Source: CAZVQX01 sp964629735 (lineage in GTDB: Bacteria > Bacillota_I > Bacilli_A > RF39 > UBA660). Taken from it: a DNA stretch of 64,000 nucleotides. Every line of letters begins with the position of its first letter. Within the stretch, counting starts at the first letter, position 1. Shown piece after piece: positions 8,387 through 16,489 of the stretch. Location: assembly GCA_964629735.1 (NCBI GenBank), contig CAZVQX010000003.1, forward strand, positions 1 through 64,000, in the 5' to 3' direction. The position numbers were made by a program, and so were the translations under genes. The notes beneath the pieces were generated by a model. That model had not been told where the DNA came from, did no database searches, and saw nothing but the letters and a program-made list of their open reading frames with translations.

Positions 8387-8997
8387 ATTTACCAAACAAA
8401 CTAACAATGCTGCGTATATTTTTAACAATGATTATTGTAGCCATTTTAACAATCCCGTTTGATGCAACAGGAATTGTAATTCCGAAACTATTTGTTAATG
8501 AAGCGATTGTAGTTGATATTAAGTATATTATAGCTGGCGTTTTGTTTATTATAGCATCGCTTACTGATTTTTTGGATGGTTATATTGCCCGAAAATATAA
8601 TTTAATTACTGACTTTGGTAAGATGATCGATTCAATCGCTGATAAATTGTTAGTTAATTCTGTTTTAATTATACTAGCAGCTTCAGGATTTATTAGTGCT
8701 TTAATCCCAGTTGTGGTTATATCTAGAGATACTGTAGTTAATGCTATTAAAATGGTTGCAGGTAGCCATGGTAAAGTGGTGGCAGCTATTTGGATGGGGA
8801 AAGTAAAGGCCGCTTGTTTAATGGTTGGTATTTCGTTAACTTTATTTTATAATTTGCCTTTTGAATTATGGAATTTACGAGTAGCAGATTTTCTCTTAAT
8901 GATTGCTACAATATTATCTGTAGTGTCAGCTATTCAATATTATAATATGAATAAAAAATATATTTTTTCAAAAGATGAAATTATTGAAATTGAATAA
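8383..8997 (+). CDS. pgsA: CDP-diacylglycerol-glycerol-3-phosphate 3-phosphatidyltransferase
   Basis: 204 residues. Makes phosphatidylglycerol-phosphate, the first committed step to PG and cardiolipin. It contains the full CDP-alcohol phosphotransferase motif D-x2-DG-x2-AR-x8-G-x3-D-x3-D as DFLDGYIARKYNLITDFGKMIDSIAD (about residues 63-88), with several membrane helices around it. It starts 4 nt before the end of rodZ with RBS GAGGAGGA. In Bacillus, cinA lies between pgsA and recA; here recA follows directly. Cardiolipin synthase at 17.5 kb is the likely downstream enzyme. Confidence 0.95.
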   Translation: MNLPNKLTMLRIFLTMIIVAILTIPFDATGIVIPKLFVNEAIVVDIKYIIAGVLFIIASLTDFLDGYIARKYNLITDFGKMIDSIADKLLVNSVLIILAASGFISALIPVVVISRDTVVNAIKMVAGSHGKVVAAIWMGKVKAACLMVGISLTLFYNLPFELWNLRVADFLLMIATILSVVSAIQYYNMNKKYIFSKDEIIEIE

Positions 8998-9005
8998 GAA
9001 GAGAA

Positions 9006-9044
9006 TAAAACCTGTAATAAATTATGGGTTTTTTTATTTTTTTT
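9006..9044 (+). terminator. Terminator after pgsA
   Basis: AAAACC, a loop of about 14 nt, then GGTTTT followed by a long T-rich run. Confidence 0.7.
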
Positions 9045-9069
9045 GTAAAATTAATACGTTGAAAAAAAT

Positions 9070-9083
9070 CAAACAAATGTTCG
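9070..9083 (+). promoter_or_regulatory. LexA/DinR SOS box at recA
   Basis: CAAACAAATGTTCG fits the Gram-positive SOS consensus CGAAC-N4-GTTCG with one mismatch. It lies 9 bp upstream of the recA -35. Its reverse complement lines up with the box in front of dinB. Confidence 0.65.
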
Positions 9084-9092
9084 TTTTATGTA

Positions 9093-9121
9093 TTGACAAT
9101 TACAAAAAAGTATTATAAAAT
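9093..9121 (+). promoter_or_regulatory. SigA-type promoter of recA
   Basis: TTGACA (9093-9098), a 17-bp spacer, then TAAAAT (9116-9121). An alternative -10 TATAAA at 9114 would leave a 15-bp spacer. Confidence 0.65.
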
Positions 9122-9148
9122 TAATATATATTGTTAGGAGGAAATATA

Positions 9149-10183
9149 ATGTCAAAAACAGCAAATGATAAAGCTTTAAAACAAGTATTATTAGATATTG
9201 AAAAACAATTTGGAAAAGGTTCAGTAATGAGACTGGGTGATAATGAACAACTTGAGATTGATGTGACATCGAGCGGCTCTATCGCTTTGGATATTGCGTT
9301 AGGGGTAGGTGGGTATCCGAAAGGTCGAATTATTGAAATATATGGACCGGAATCAAGTGGTAAAACAACTTTCGCTCTCCACGCTATAGCAGAGGCTCAA
9401 AAACGTGGTGGAACAGTCGCGTTTATTGATGCTGAACATTCACTTGATCCACAGTATGCTGCTAAATTAGGTGTTAATATTGATGAATTATTATTATCTC
9501 AACCCGATAATGGTGAACAAGCCTTGGAAATTTGTGAGGCTTTGGTAAGAAGTGGGGCAATTAGTACTATTGTTATTGACTCAGTAGCAGCCCTAGTCCC
9601 TAAAGCCGAAATTGAAGGCGAAATGGGCGATTCACATGTAGGTTTACAAGCGCGTTTAATGAGTCAAGCACTACGTAAATTATCTGGTATAATTAATAAA
9701 ACAAATACTACCGCCATTTTTATAAATCAACTAAGAGAAAAGGTTGGAATTATTTTTGGTAATCCGGAAGTAACGCCAGGTGGTCGTGCTCTAAAGTTTT
9801 ATTCATCAATTAGATTGGAAATAAGAAGACAAGAACAAATAAAAAATGGTAGTGATATCGTTGGTAATAAAACAATTGTCAAGGTTGTTAAAAACAAGAT
9901 GGCACCACCGTTTAAAAGTTGTAATGTTGATATAATGTATGGTACCGGAATATCTCGCGAAGGAGAAATTGTTGATTTAGCAAGTGAGGCGGGTGTTATT
10001 GAAAAGAGCGGTGCTTGGTATTCTTACAATGGTGAAAAATTAGGTCAAGGTAAAGAAAATGTTAAAGAGTTATTAAAAAACAATATAGAGCTGAAGGAAG
10101 ACTTAGAATTAAAAATTCGTAATTATTATGGGATTGACAATAAATCTAATAATAAGCCTGTAAATAATAGTGGAACAAAATAA
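9149..10183 (+). CDS. recA: Recombinase RecA
   Basis: 344 residues from the ATG at 9149 (RBS AGGAGG). Forms ATP-dependent filaments on single-stranded DNA for strand exchange and triggers LexA self-cleavage. Walker A is GPESSGKTT (residues 66-74). Conserved parts include EHSLDPQYAAKLGV, LLSQPDNGEQALEI, VIDSVAALVPKAEIEG and INQLREKVG. In this species EHSLDP stands where EHALDP is usual. The first residues match other RecA proteins from MSKTANDKALK. An SOS box and TTGACA promoter lie upstream and a terminator downstream, so it is a single-gene unit. Confidence 0.98.
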   Translation: MSKTANDKALKQVLLDIEKQFGKGSVMRLGDNEQLEIDVTSSGSIALDIALGVGGYPKGRIIEIYGPESSGKTTFALHAIAEAQKRGGTVAFIDAEHSLDPQYAAKLGVNIDELLLSQPDNGEQALEICEALVRSGAISTIVIDSVAALVPKAEIEGEMGDSHVGLQARLMSQALRKLSGIINKTNTTAIFINQLREKVGIIFGNPEVTPGGRALKFYSSIRLEIRRQEQIKNGSDIVGNKTIVKVVKNKMAPPFKSCNVDIMYGTGISREGEIVDLASEAGVIEKSGAWYSYNGEKLGQGKENVKELLKNNIELKEDLELKIRNYYGIDNKSNNKPVNNSGTK

Positions 10184-10218
10184 AACATGATTAAAATTTA
10201 TTTATTCATGTTTTTTTC
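10183..10218 (+). terminator. Terminator after recA
   Basis: AAACATGA / TCATGTTT arms and a T-run (TTTTTTTCTT). Confidence 0.8.
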
Positions 10219-10247
10219 TTGACTTATTTTCATATTTTCTTTAAAAT
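10219..10247 (+). promoter_or_regulatory. SigA-type promoter of rny
   Basis: TTGACT (10219-10224), a 17-bp spacer, then TAAAAT (10242-10247), directly after the recA terminator. Confidence 0.65.
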
Positions 10248-10303
10248 GGTATTAGAGTGGAATAGTATTATTTCATTTAATAAATTATATGGGGAGGTCA
10301 AAT

Positions 10304-11857
10304 ATGGAAAATTTAACTTTCTCCGTATTACAAATCCTTGTAGGATTTTTTGTTGGAATTCTAGTAATGCTTTTTATAAATTATATTAAAAATTTAATGT
10401 CTTCTCAAAAAAGTAAATCATTAATGGAAGAGGCTTTAAAAGAGGCTTCTAAAATAAAACGTGATTATTTATTAGAGGCAAAAGAAGAAGCGTATAAATT
10501 AAAAAGTGAAATAGAAAAAGAGATTAAAGAGAAAAAAAACGAGATGAAGGAAATGGAGGAACGCTTTATTGTTCGCGAAAACAATATTGATAGGCGTGAT
10601 CAAACACTTCAAAATCGTGAACAAATGTTGGAAGAGCGGGAAAATAATTTAATTGAAAAACAAAAAGAAATCCAAAAGGATTATATGGAGATTGAAGAAA
10701 TTAAAAATGAACAAGTTAAATTACTAGAAAAAATTTCGGGTTTTTCGAAATCCGAGGCAAAAGATTTAGTGTTAAAAAAGGTTGAAGAAATGATGAATTT
10801 GGAAACAGCTGCATATATTAAAGATCGTGAAGAAGAGGCCAAATTAAATGCTGATAAGATAGCTAAAAGCTTATTAGTGAGTTCGATGGAGCGATACGCT
10901 AGTGACGTTTCTAACGAACAAACTGTTACCGTAGTTAATTTACCAAGTGATGATATGAAAGGACGTATAATAGGCCGTGAAGGGCGTAATATTAGAACAA
11001 TTGAAGCTGTTACAGGGGTTGATCTTATTATTGATGATACACCTGAAGCCTTCGTACTGTCTAGCTTTGACCCATTAAGAAGAGAGATTGCCCGTGTTAC
11101 TGTTGAAACATTAATAAAAGATGGAAGAATTCATCCAGGTCGAATTGAAGAAGTTTATGACAAGACTTGTAAAGAGATGAAAGTTAAAATCAGAGAATAT
11201 GGTGAATCAGCTTTATTTGAATTAGGGCTTACAAAAGTAAATAGTGAATTAGTAGAATTGCTAGGTAAATTACATTTCCGTACTAGTTATGGTCAAAATG
11301 TTTTAAAACATTCAATTGAGGTTGGACATTTAGCAGGAATATTAGCGGCTGAACTTGGTGAAAATGTTAATTTAGCGAAGAGAGCAGGATTATTCCATGA
11401 TATAGGTAAATCTATTGATCATGAGGTAGAGGGAAGTCATGTTGAATTAGGTGCTGAAATTGCTCGTAGATATAATGAATCAGATGTTGTTATTGATGCT
11501 ATATCATCTCATCATGGTGATGCTGAACCAAATTCAATTATAGCGGAGTTGGTTGCTATCGCTGATGCATTATCGGCATCTAGACCTGGCGCTAGAAATG
11601 ATTCGTTAGAAAATTATATTAAACGTCTGAGTGATTTAGAAAATATCGCCAAAAAAATTGATGGTGTTGATAAATCATTTGCAATTCAAGCTGGTAGAGA
11701 ATTAAGGGTAATTGTTAAACCAGAAATAATTGATGATCTAGGTAGTTATAAAATTGCTCGTGATATTAAAACAGAAATTGAAAATGAATTACAGTATCCA
11801 GGTACAATTAAAGTTACAGTAATTCGTGAAACAAGAGCAACAGAAGAGGCAAAATAG
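10304..11857 (+). CDS. rny: Ribonuclease Y
   Basis: 517 residues from the ATG at 10304 (RBS GGGGAGG). A membrane-anchored endoribonuclease that starts mRNA turnover in Firmicutes. Order of parts: N-terminal membrane helix (about 5-27), long charged coiled coil (30-190), KH RNA-binding domain (GRIIGREGRNIRTIEAVTG), then the HD domain with catalytic pair HDIGK and upstream H in LKHSIEVGHL. Length and architecture are standard. It follows recA as in many Bacilli. The start was chosen over an upstream in-frame GTG because of the RBS. Confidence 0.97.
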   Translation: MENLTFSVLQILVGFFVGILVMLFINYIKNLMSSQKSKSLMEEALKEASKIKRDYLLEAKEEAYKLKSEIEKEIKEKKNEMKEMEERFIVRENNIDRRDQTLQNREQMLEERENNLIEKQKEIQKDYMEIEEIKNEQVKLLEKISGFSKSEAKDLVLKKVEEMMNLETAAYIKDREEEAKLNADKIAKSLLVSSMERYASDVSNEQTVTVVNLPSDDMKGRIIGREGRNIRTIEAVTGVDLIIDDTPEAFVLSSFDPLRREIARVTVETLIKDGRIHPGRIEEVYDKTCKEMKVKIREYGESALFELGLTKVNSELVELLGKLHFRTSYGQNVLKHSIEVGHLAGILAAELGENVNLAKRAGLFHDIGKSIDHEVEGSHVELGAEIARRYNESDVVIDAISSHHGDAEPNSIIAELVAIADALSASRPGARNDSLENYIKRLSDLENIAKKIDGVDKSFAIQAGRELRVIVKPEIIDDLGSYKIARDIKTEIENELQYPGTIKVTVIRETRATEEAK

Positions 11858-11867
11858 CCTCTTTTTT
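11844..11867 (+). terminator. Terminator of rny
   Basis: AAGAGGC / GCCTCTT arms with a 6-nt loop and a T-run, overlapping the last codons of rny. Confidence 0.8.
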
Positions 11868-11871
11868 CATA

Positions 11872-11897
11872 AAAAAAAGATAATGAATTATCTTTTT
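11872..11897. terminator. Bidirectional hairpin between rny and the small Tyr/Pro protein
   Basis: AAAAAGATAA / TTATCTTTTT with a 4-nt loop. A-run on one side and T-run on the other, so it can serve both convergent genes. Confidence 0.7.
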
Positions 11898-12122
11898 CTA
11901 ATAATATCTACGGTAACCATAGTATGGTGTATATGTAGGATATGGGTATGGATAAGGGTATGGGGATGGATAGTAATATGGACGGTTAAAATATGGGGAA
12001 ATTAATGCGCCGGTTAAACCACCTAATAAAAAAGGCCCAGCAAATCCAGCACCTAAAAAGATGCGGTCATCTTGATCATAGTAAGGTGATTTGGGATAAT
12101 TTCCACTTAAATTATTATACAT
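11898..12122 (-). CDS. Small Tyr/Pro/Gly-rich protein, coat-like
   Basis: 74 residues. A glycine-rich hydrophobic centre (FLGAGFAGPFLLGGLTGALISPYF, residues 22-45) is followed by a tail of repeated PY/YP pairs ending YYGYRRYY. GAGAGGAGTGTCATA precedes the ATG, so translation is likely. Composition resembles small tyrosine-rich spore-coat proteins of Bacilli. The glycine-rich hydrophobic core could also insert in a membrane. Family not identified with certainty. It has its own hairpin terminator and runs opposite to its neighbours. Confidence 0.65.
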   Translation of the reverse strand: MYNNLSGNYPKSPYYDQDDRIFLGAGFAGPFLLGGLTGALISPYFNRPYYYPSPYPYPYPYPTYTPYYGYRRYY

Positions 12123-12212
12123 TATGACACTCCTCTCATTTCATATTATTCTATTTTTGTTAAAAGGTGAAATAAATGTGGGATAAAATCATATATTTAT
12201 GTAGGTGATTAT

Positions 12213-13067
12213 GTGCAAAATATATTTCAAAAGATTGGAATTTTATCTTTGATTTGTTTGTCCTTTATCTATACTGAGAGAGCGGCTGTTTTATTAAGAG
12301 ATAAAGACGAAATTATGGTTAAAATTAAAAGTGCTAATTCGATACATAGTGTTGAACCAGTAAGTGCTATTGTGAAGGACAATACAATTATTCCGGGTAT
12401 TGCTGGTCGAAAAATTAATGCACAGAAAAGTTATCAAAAATTAAAAAAAATTGGATACTTTGATTCGAGTTTTTTAGAATATGAAGATGTGTTGCCACAA
12501 AATTCAATTAACCAAAGATATGATAAATACATAGTAGGTGCTAATGAGATTAGACAATCAGTAAGCTTTATTTTTATTGTAGAAAAAGATACAAAAATTG
12601 ATAGCATTTTAAAAATAATTGATGAAACAAAAATAACGGTTAATTTTTTTGTAGATAGTATTTGGTTTGAAAAAAACAATGAATTATTAATTGATCTAAT
12701 AAAAAATGGGCATAACGTTGGTAATCTGAGTTATAATCGGGATTATGGACATGGTGATTTCATATGGATGAATACAGTTATTAAAAAAATAGGCGGCCAA
12801 AAAAAAGGTTATTGCTATAGTGAAAATATAAATGATAATACTTTAAAATTTTGTGCTTTAAATAAAAATTATACTATAATACCGACTATAGCTGTTAAAA
12901 AAAGACCGTTTTTAGAAGTAAAAGAAAAGTTAAAAAGTGGTGATATAATATCTTTTCCAGTAAATAAAACGGTAGCTGATGAGTTGAAAGTTATTATTAA
13001 TTATATTAAAAGTAAAGGATTAGAGATTGAAAACCTTAGTCAAATATTAGAAGAAAAAAAGAAGTGA
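12213..13067 (+). CDS. Polysaccharide deacetylase-like protein with degenerate active site
   Basis: 284 residues, start GTG at 12213 with TAGGTGATTAT upstream. An N-terminal hydrophobic segment (8-22) could be a signal anchor. Residues 30-110 form an N-terminal extension (DNTIIPGIAGRKIN). Residues 112-280 follow the order of a NodB-fold deacetylase: VSFIFIVEK, INFFVDS-like strand TVNFFVDSIWF, LIKNGHNVGNLSYN, IIPTIAVKK, SGDIISFP and INYIKSKGLEIENLSQIL. The metal ligands are gone: no FDDG/TFD Asp, and NHTYSH is replaced by NLSYNRDYGHGD. So it is probably not an active deacetylase. It may bind glycan or act structurally at the cell wall or spore cortex. The fold is an inference from motif order. 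Confidence 0.65.
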   Translation: MQNIFQKIGILSLICLSFIYTERAAVLLRDKDEIMVKIKSANSIHSVEPVSAIVKDNTIIPGIAGRKINAQKSYQKLKKIGYFDSSFLEYEDVLPQNSINQRYDKYIVGANEIRQSVSFIFIVEKDTKIDSILKIIDETKITVNFFVDSIWFEKNNELLIDLIKNGHNVGNLSYNRDYGHGDFIWMNTVIKKIGGQKKGYCYSENINDNTLKFCALNKNYTIIPTIAVKKRPFLEVKEKLKSGDIISFPVNKTVADELKVIINYIKSKGLEIENLSQILEEKKK

Positions 13068-13185
13068 TGTTTTGTTCGCTTTTTTTAATTGATAAATATT
13101 TTTTTAAAAAAACAGCAAAATAAAAAAACATTTATTTTGTGCAATAAAAATGTTGTTATTTACTAACTTGTGAGTATTTTACTAT

Positions 13186-13301
13186 AAAAAATCCAATGCG
13201 TCTTATTCTAAAAAAATAAAAAAAATGCTTTAAACCATTGTATGTGTTGACTTAAACAATGCTGATTATGAAAATCAGTTGACTTTATAGTTGGATTTTT
13301 T
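13186..13301. ncRNA. Candidate structured RNA or leader upstream of nrdDG
   Basis: Perfect 11-bp closing stem AAAAAATCCAA (13186-13196) / TTGGATTTTTT (13291-13301). Inside it are two successive hairpins, CATTGT/ACAATG (13236-13261) and CTGATT/AATCAG (13262-13278), and two copies of GTTGACTT. The 3' arm ends in a T-run. The A-run and T-run make transcription possible on either strand. No known RNA family was recognised. Confidence 0.35.
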
Positions 13302-13351
13302 CTTTTAAAATTACATTTTCAATTTATTAATAACTCTAAAAAAACTTTTTT

Positions 13352-13369
13352 TTACAACTAATGTTGTAA
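13352..13369. promoter_or_regulatory. Palindrome upstream of nrdD
   Basis: TTACAAC-TAAT-GTTGTAA, perfect 7-bp arms. A possible operator; it does not match the NrdR box consensus well. It lies about 55 bp before the nrdD -35. Confidence 0.4.
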
Positions 13370-13424
13370 TATAAGGGGTAACTCGATTTTGATAAAAAAA
13401 CTAAAAAAATGTTTGCTTTTCTGT

Positions 13425-13473
13425 TTGACTTTTACAAAAAAAACATCTATAATGAATTTATAATTATAGATGT
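13425..13473 (+). promoter_or_regulatory. nrdD promoter with overlapping 11-bp inverted repeat
   Basis: TTGACT (13425-13430), a 17-bp spacer, then TATAAT (13448-13453). A perfect inverted repeat ACATCTATAAT (13443-13453) / ATTATAGATGT (13463-13473) covers the -10 and the transcription start zone and ends one base before the RBS GGAGG, so it could be a repressor site or an RNA hairpin in the leader. Confidence 0.6.
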
Positions 13474-13486
13474 GGAGGATGTTAAA

Positions 13487-15865
13487 ATGGTGGTAGTAGA
13501 TGATAAGACAATTAATTTAAGTGTTATTAAAAGAAATGGGAGAAGAGTCAATTTTGATGGTTCTAAAATTGCTATAGCTATAAAAAAAGGTTTTGATAGT
13601 GTTATTGGTAATGATGAAGATAATGATCATACTAATAAATATAGTATGGTTGATGTTGATAAAGTTTATTCGGGAGTTATTAAAAAAATAGAAAAGGAAT
13701 ACGTTAATGATACTAGAATTAAAATTGAGGAAATTCAAGATTTAATTGAAGAAGAATTGAAAAATAAAGGTTATGATGATGTTTACCGTTCATTTTCAGA
13801 ATATAGAATTAGGCGTGCACAGTCACGTGAAATGTTTTTTGATCATAAAAAACAGCACAAGTTTTTAAAAGTTATAGAAAGTCTAGGCTTAAAATCATCT
13901 GTAGAAGATGATACGAAACGTGAAAATGCCAATGTTAATGGTGATACAGCAATGGGAACCATGCTTCAATATGGTGGTACAATTTCTAAAGAGTTTGCCA
14001 AATCGTATTTGTTAAAAAATAAATTTGTTGATGCTCATGAAGATGGTGATATTCATATTCATGATTTAGATTTTTTGCCGATGGGAACAACAACTTGTAC
14101 CCAAATAGATTTAAATAAATTATTTAAAGATGGTTTTTCAACTGGCCATGGTTTCTTAAGGGAACCAAATGATATCATGTCATATGGTGCCTTAGCGGCA
14201 ATTGCAATTCAATCAAATCAAAATGATCAACATGGTGGCCAAAGTATTCCAGCATTTGATTATTATATGGCACCAGGTGTTGTAAAAACATTTAAAAAGC
14301 AATTTAAGCAATCTATTTATGATTTATTAGAATTTACTGAGTTTAATAAATTTTTAAATATAGATAAATTAATGGATGAGATAGATAAATTAAAAAGTAT
14401 TGAATTTGATATAAATATTTTTGAAACGTATTTTGGTGAGACAAGTGCTGTTGAGAAAATTTTTAAGACATCATATGAAAAAGCTATAGCTAAAACAAAT
14501 AGAATTGTTTACCAAGCAATGGAGGCTTTTATTCACAATTTAAATACAATGCATTCAAGAGCAGGTGCTCAAGTTCCGTTTTCATCAATTAATTTTGGAA
14601 CTGATATTTCACCAGAAGGGCGAATGGTTATTAAAAATTATTTACTTTCAGCAGAAGCTGGTTTGGGTAAAGGTGAAACTGCTATCTTTCCAATTTCAAT
14701 TTTCAAAGTTAAAGAGGGGATTAATTACAATGAAGGAGATCCCAATTATGATTTATTAAAACTTGCTTGTAGAGTTTCGGCTAAAAGATTGTTCCCAAAT
14801 TTCTCATTTATTGATGCACCATTCAACTTAGAATTTTATAAAGAAGGCGATTATAATACTGAGGTTGGTTATATGGGATGCCGTACACGTGTTTTAGCTA
14901 ATGTTGTTGACCCTAATAAAGCAGTAACACCTGGTCGTGGCAATTTATCTTTTACATCTATCAATTTACCACGATTGGGAATTAAACACGGTATTGTAAA
15001 TAATGAAAAGGCTAATATGGAAGAATTTTATAAGGACTTAGAAGAAAAGATGGAATTAGTAAAAAATCAATTGTTAGACCGATTTGAATTACAATGTGAT
15101 AAAAGAGTGTATAATTCACCTTTTGTTTTAGGGCAAGGTGTTTGGATTGATTCTGAAAAGTTAAAAAATACTGATAGATTAAGAAAAGTTTTAAAACATG
15201 GTAGTTTAAGCATTGGTTTTATTGGTCTTGCTGAATGTCTGACAGCTTTAATAGGAAAACATCATGGACAAAGTGAAGATGCACAAAAATTAGGACTTGA
15301 AATAATTGGTTTTATGAGGAAAAAAGTTGACGGTTTTGCAGAAAAACATAATCTAAACTTCACTTTATTAGCAACCCCGGCTGAAGGATTAAGTGGTAGA
15401 TTTACAAGTATTGATCGCGCTATATATGGTAAGATTAAAGGAGTTACAGATAAAGAATATTACACTAATTCATTCCATATACCGGTTAACTTTAATATCT
15501 CAATTAGTAAAAAAATTAATTTAGAAGCACCTTATCATAGTTTTACTAATGCTGGTCATATAACATATATTGAATTAGATGGAGATACTACAAATAATGT
15601 TGAAGCATTTGAAAAAGTAGTACATTTAATGAAGGAAGCTGGAATAGGATATGGTGCAATTAATCATCCGGTTGATCGTGATCCTATATGTGGATTTACA
15701 GGCGTAATTGGTGATCAATGTCCTGGGTGTGGTCGAACTGAAGATGATGGTGTTAAGTTTGATAGAATTAGAAGAATAACTGGCTATTTAGTTGGAACGG
15801 TAGACCGTTTTAATAACAGTAAGAGAGCAGAAGAAAGAGATCGGGTTAAACATTATGAAAATTAG
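13487..15865 (+). CDS. nrdD: Anaerobic ribonucleoside-triphosphate reductase (class III)
   Basis: 792 residues from the ATG at 13487 (GGAGG 8 nt upstream). A longer frame to 13409 runs through the promoter and is rejected. Converts NTPs to dNTPs using a glycyl radical, under anoxia. An N-terminal ATP-cone (NLSVIKRNGRRVNFDGSKI...) gives allosteric control. Catalytic core motifs include DGDIHIHDLDFLP, HSRAGAQVPFSSINFG and GYMGCRTRVLAN. A C-terminal zinc site (CGF...CPGCG) precedes the glycyl radical at about Gly766 in RITGYLVG. nrdG overlaps its end, giving the usual activase pair. Confidence 0.97.
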   Translation: MVVVDDKTINLSVIKRNGRRVNFDGSKIAIAIKKGFDSVIGNDEDNDHTNKYSMVDVDKVYSGVIKKIEKEYVNDTRIKIEEIQDLIEEELKNKGYDDVYRSFSEYRIRRAQSREMFFDHKKQHKFLKVIESLGLKSSVEDDTKRENANVNGDTAMGTMLQYGGTISKEFAKSYLLKNKFVDAHEDGDIHIHDLDFLPMGTTTCTQIDLNKLFKDGFSTGHGFLREPNDIMSYGALAAIAIQSNQNDQHGGQSIPAFDYYMAPGVVKTFKKQFKQSIYDLLEFTEFNKFLNIDKLMDEIDKLKSIEFDINIFETYFGETSAVEKIFKTSYEKAIAKTNRIVYQAMEAFIHNLNTMHSRAGAQVPFSSINFGTDISPEGRMVIKNYLLSAEAGLGKGETAIFPISIFKVKEGINYNEGDPNYDLLKLACRVSAKRLFPNFSFIDAPFNLEFYKEGDYNTEVGYMGCRTRVLANVVDPNKAVTPGRGNLSFTSINLPRLGIKHGIVNNEKANMEEFYKDLEEKMELVKNQLLDRFELQCDKRVYNSPFVLGQGVWIDSEKLKNTDRLRKVLKHGSLSIGFIGLAECLTALIGKHHGQSEDAQKLGLEIIGFMRKKVDGFAEKHNLNFTLLATPAEGLSGRFTSIDRAIYGKIKGVTDKEYYTNSFHIPVNFNISISKKINLEAPYHSFTNAGHITYIELDGDTTNNVEAFEKVVHLMKEAGIGYGAINHPVDRDPICGFTGVIGDQCPGCGRTEDDGVKFDRIRRITGYLVGTVDRFNNSKRAEERDRVKHYEN

Positions 15866-16418
15866 ATTAGCCCGCCCTATTCAATCGGATAGTATTGTTG
15901 ATGGTGAAGGGATAAGAACTGTGATTTGGACACAAGGTTGTTTACATAAATGTGCTGGTTGTCATAATCCGAGCACTCATAGCTTGGATGGCGGGTTTGA
16001 ACAAGATATTGATGAATTAAAACATCAGCTACGTAATTTAAAAGCACAGGATGGTGTAACATTATCAGGTGGTGACCCATTCTTCCAACTAGAAGCTAGT
16101 TTAGAAATTGCTAAATATTGTCAAAGTATTAATTTAAATGTATGGTGCTATACAGGTTTTACATTTGAAAAATTAATGCAAATAGCCACTAAAAAGCCTA
16201 AAGTTATTGAATTTTTAGAAAATATTGATGTTTTAGTTGACGGACCATTTGAATTAGATAAAAGAAGTTTAGAGTGTCAATTTAGAGGTTCAAAAAATCA
16301 AAGAATTATAAATGTTCAAAAAAGTTTAGTTCAGAATAAAGTTGTTACAATTCAAAAATATAATAAACATAATCAGCATAACCACTTTTACAAACGCGAA
16401 CGCCATATATATGTCTAA
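15855..16418 (+). CDS. nrdG: Anaerobic ribonucleotide reductase activating protein
   Basis: 187 residues overlapping nrdD by 11 nt. A radical SAM enzyme that puts the glycyl radical on NrdD. The CxxxCxxC cluster motif is C29-LHK-C33-AG-C36, followed by the usual TLSGGDPF segment. The C terminus (from about residue 165, YNKHNQHNHFYKRERHIYV) is His/Asn-rich and slightly longer than usual. Translationally coupled to nrdD, sharing its promoter. Confidence 0.96.
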   Translation: MKIRLARPIQSDSIVDGEGIRTVIWTQGCLHKCAGCHNPSTHSLDGGFEQDIDELKHQLRNLKAQDGVTLSGGDPFFQLEASLEIAKYCQSINLNVWCYTGFTFEKLMQIATKKPKVIEFLENIDVLVDGPFELDKRSLECQFRGSKNQRIINVQKSLVQNKVVTIQKYNKHNQHNHFYKRERHIYV

Positions 16419-16427
16419 AATAAAAGG

Positions 16428-16457
16428 TTGACTTTTAGTAGCTATCTATTGTATTAT
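16428..16457 (+). promoter_or_regulatory. SigA-type promoter of the prepilin-like gene
   Basis: TTGACT (16428-16433), an 18-bp spacer, then TATTAT (16452-16457). Confidence 0.5.
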
Positions 16458-16489
16458 TGAATATATAATAGTTTGGAATAGGTGATATG

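Noticed and set aside
13186..13301. tracrRNA or riboswitch identity for the structured RNA
   Set aside because: No Cas genes or repeat match, and no known riboswitch core; kept only as an unnamed candidate.
13352..13473. NrdR boxes upstream of nrdD
   Set aside because: Neither palindrome fits the acaCwAtATaTwGtgt consensus or the usual paired spacing.
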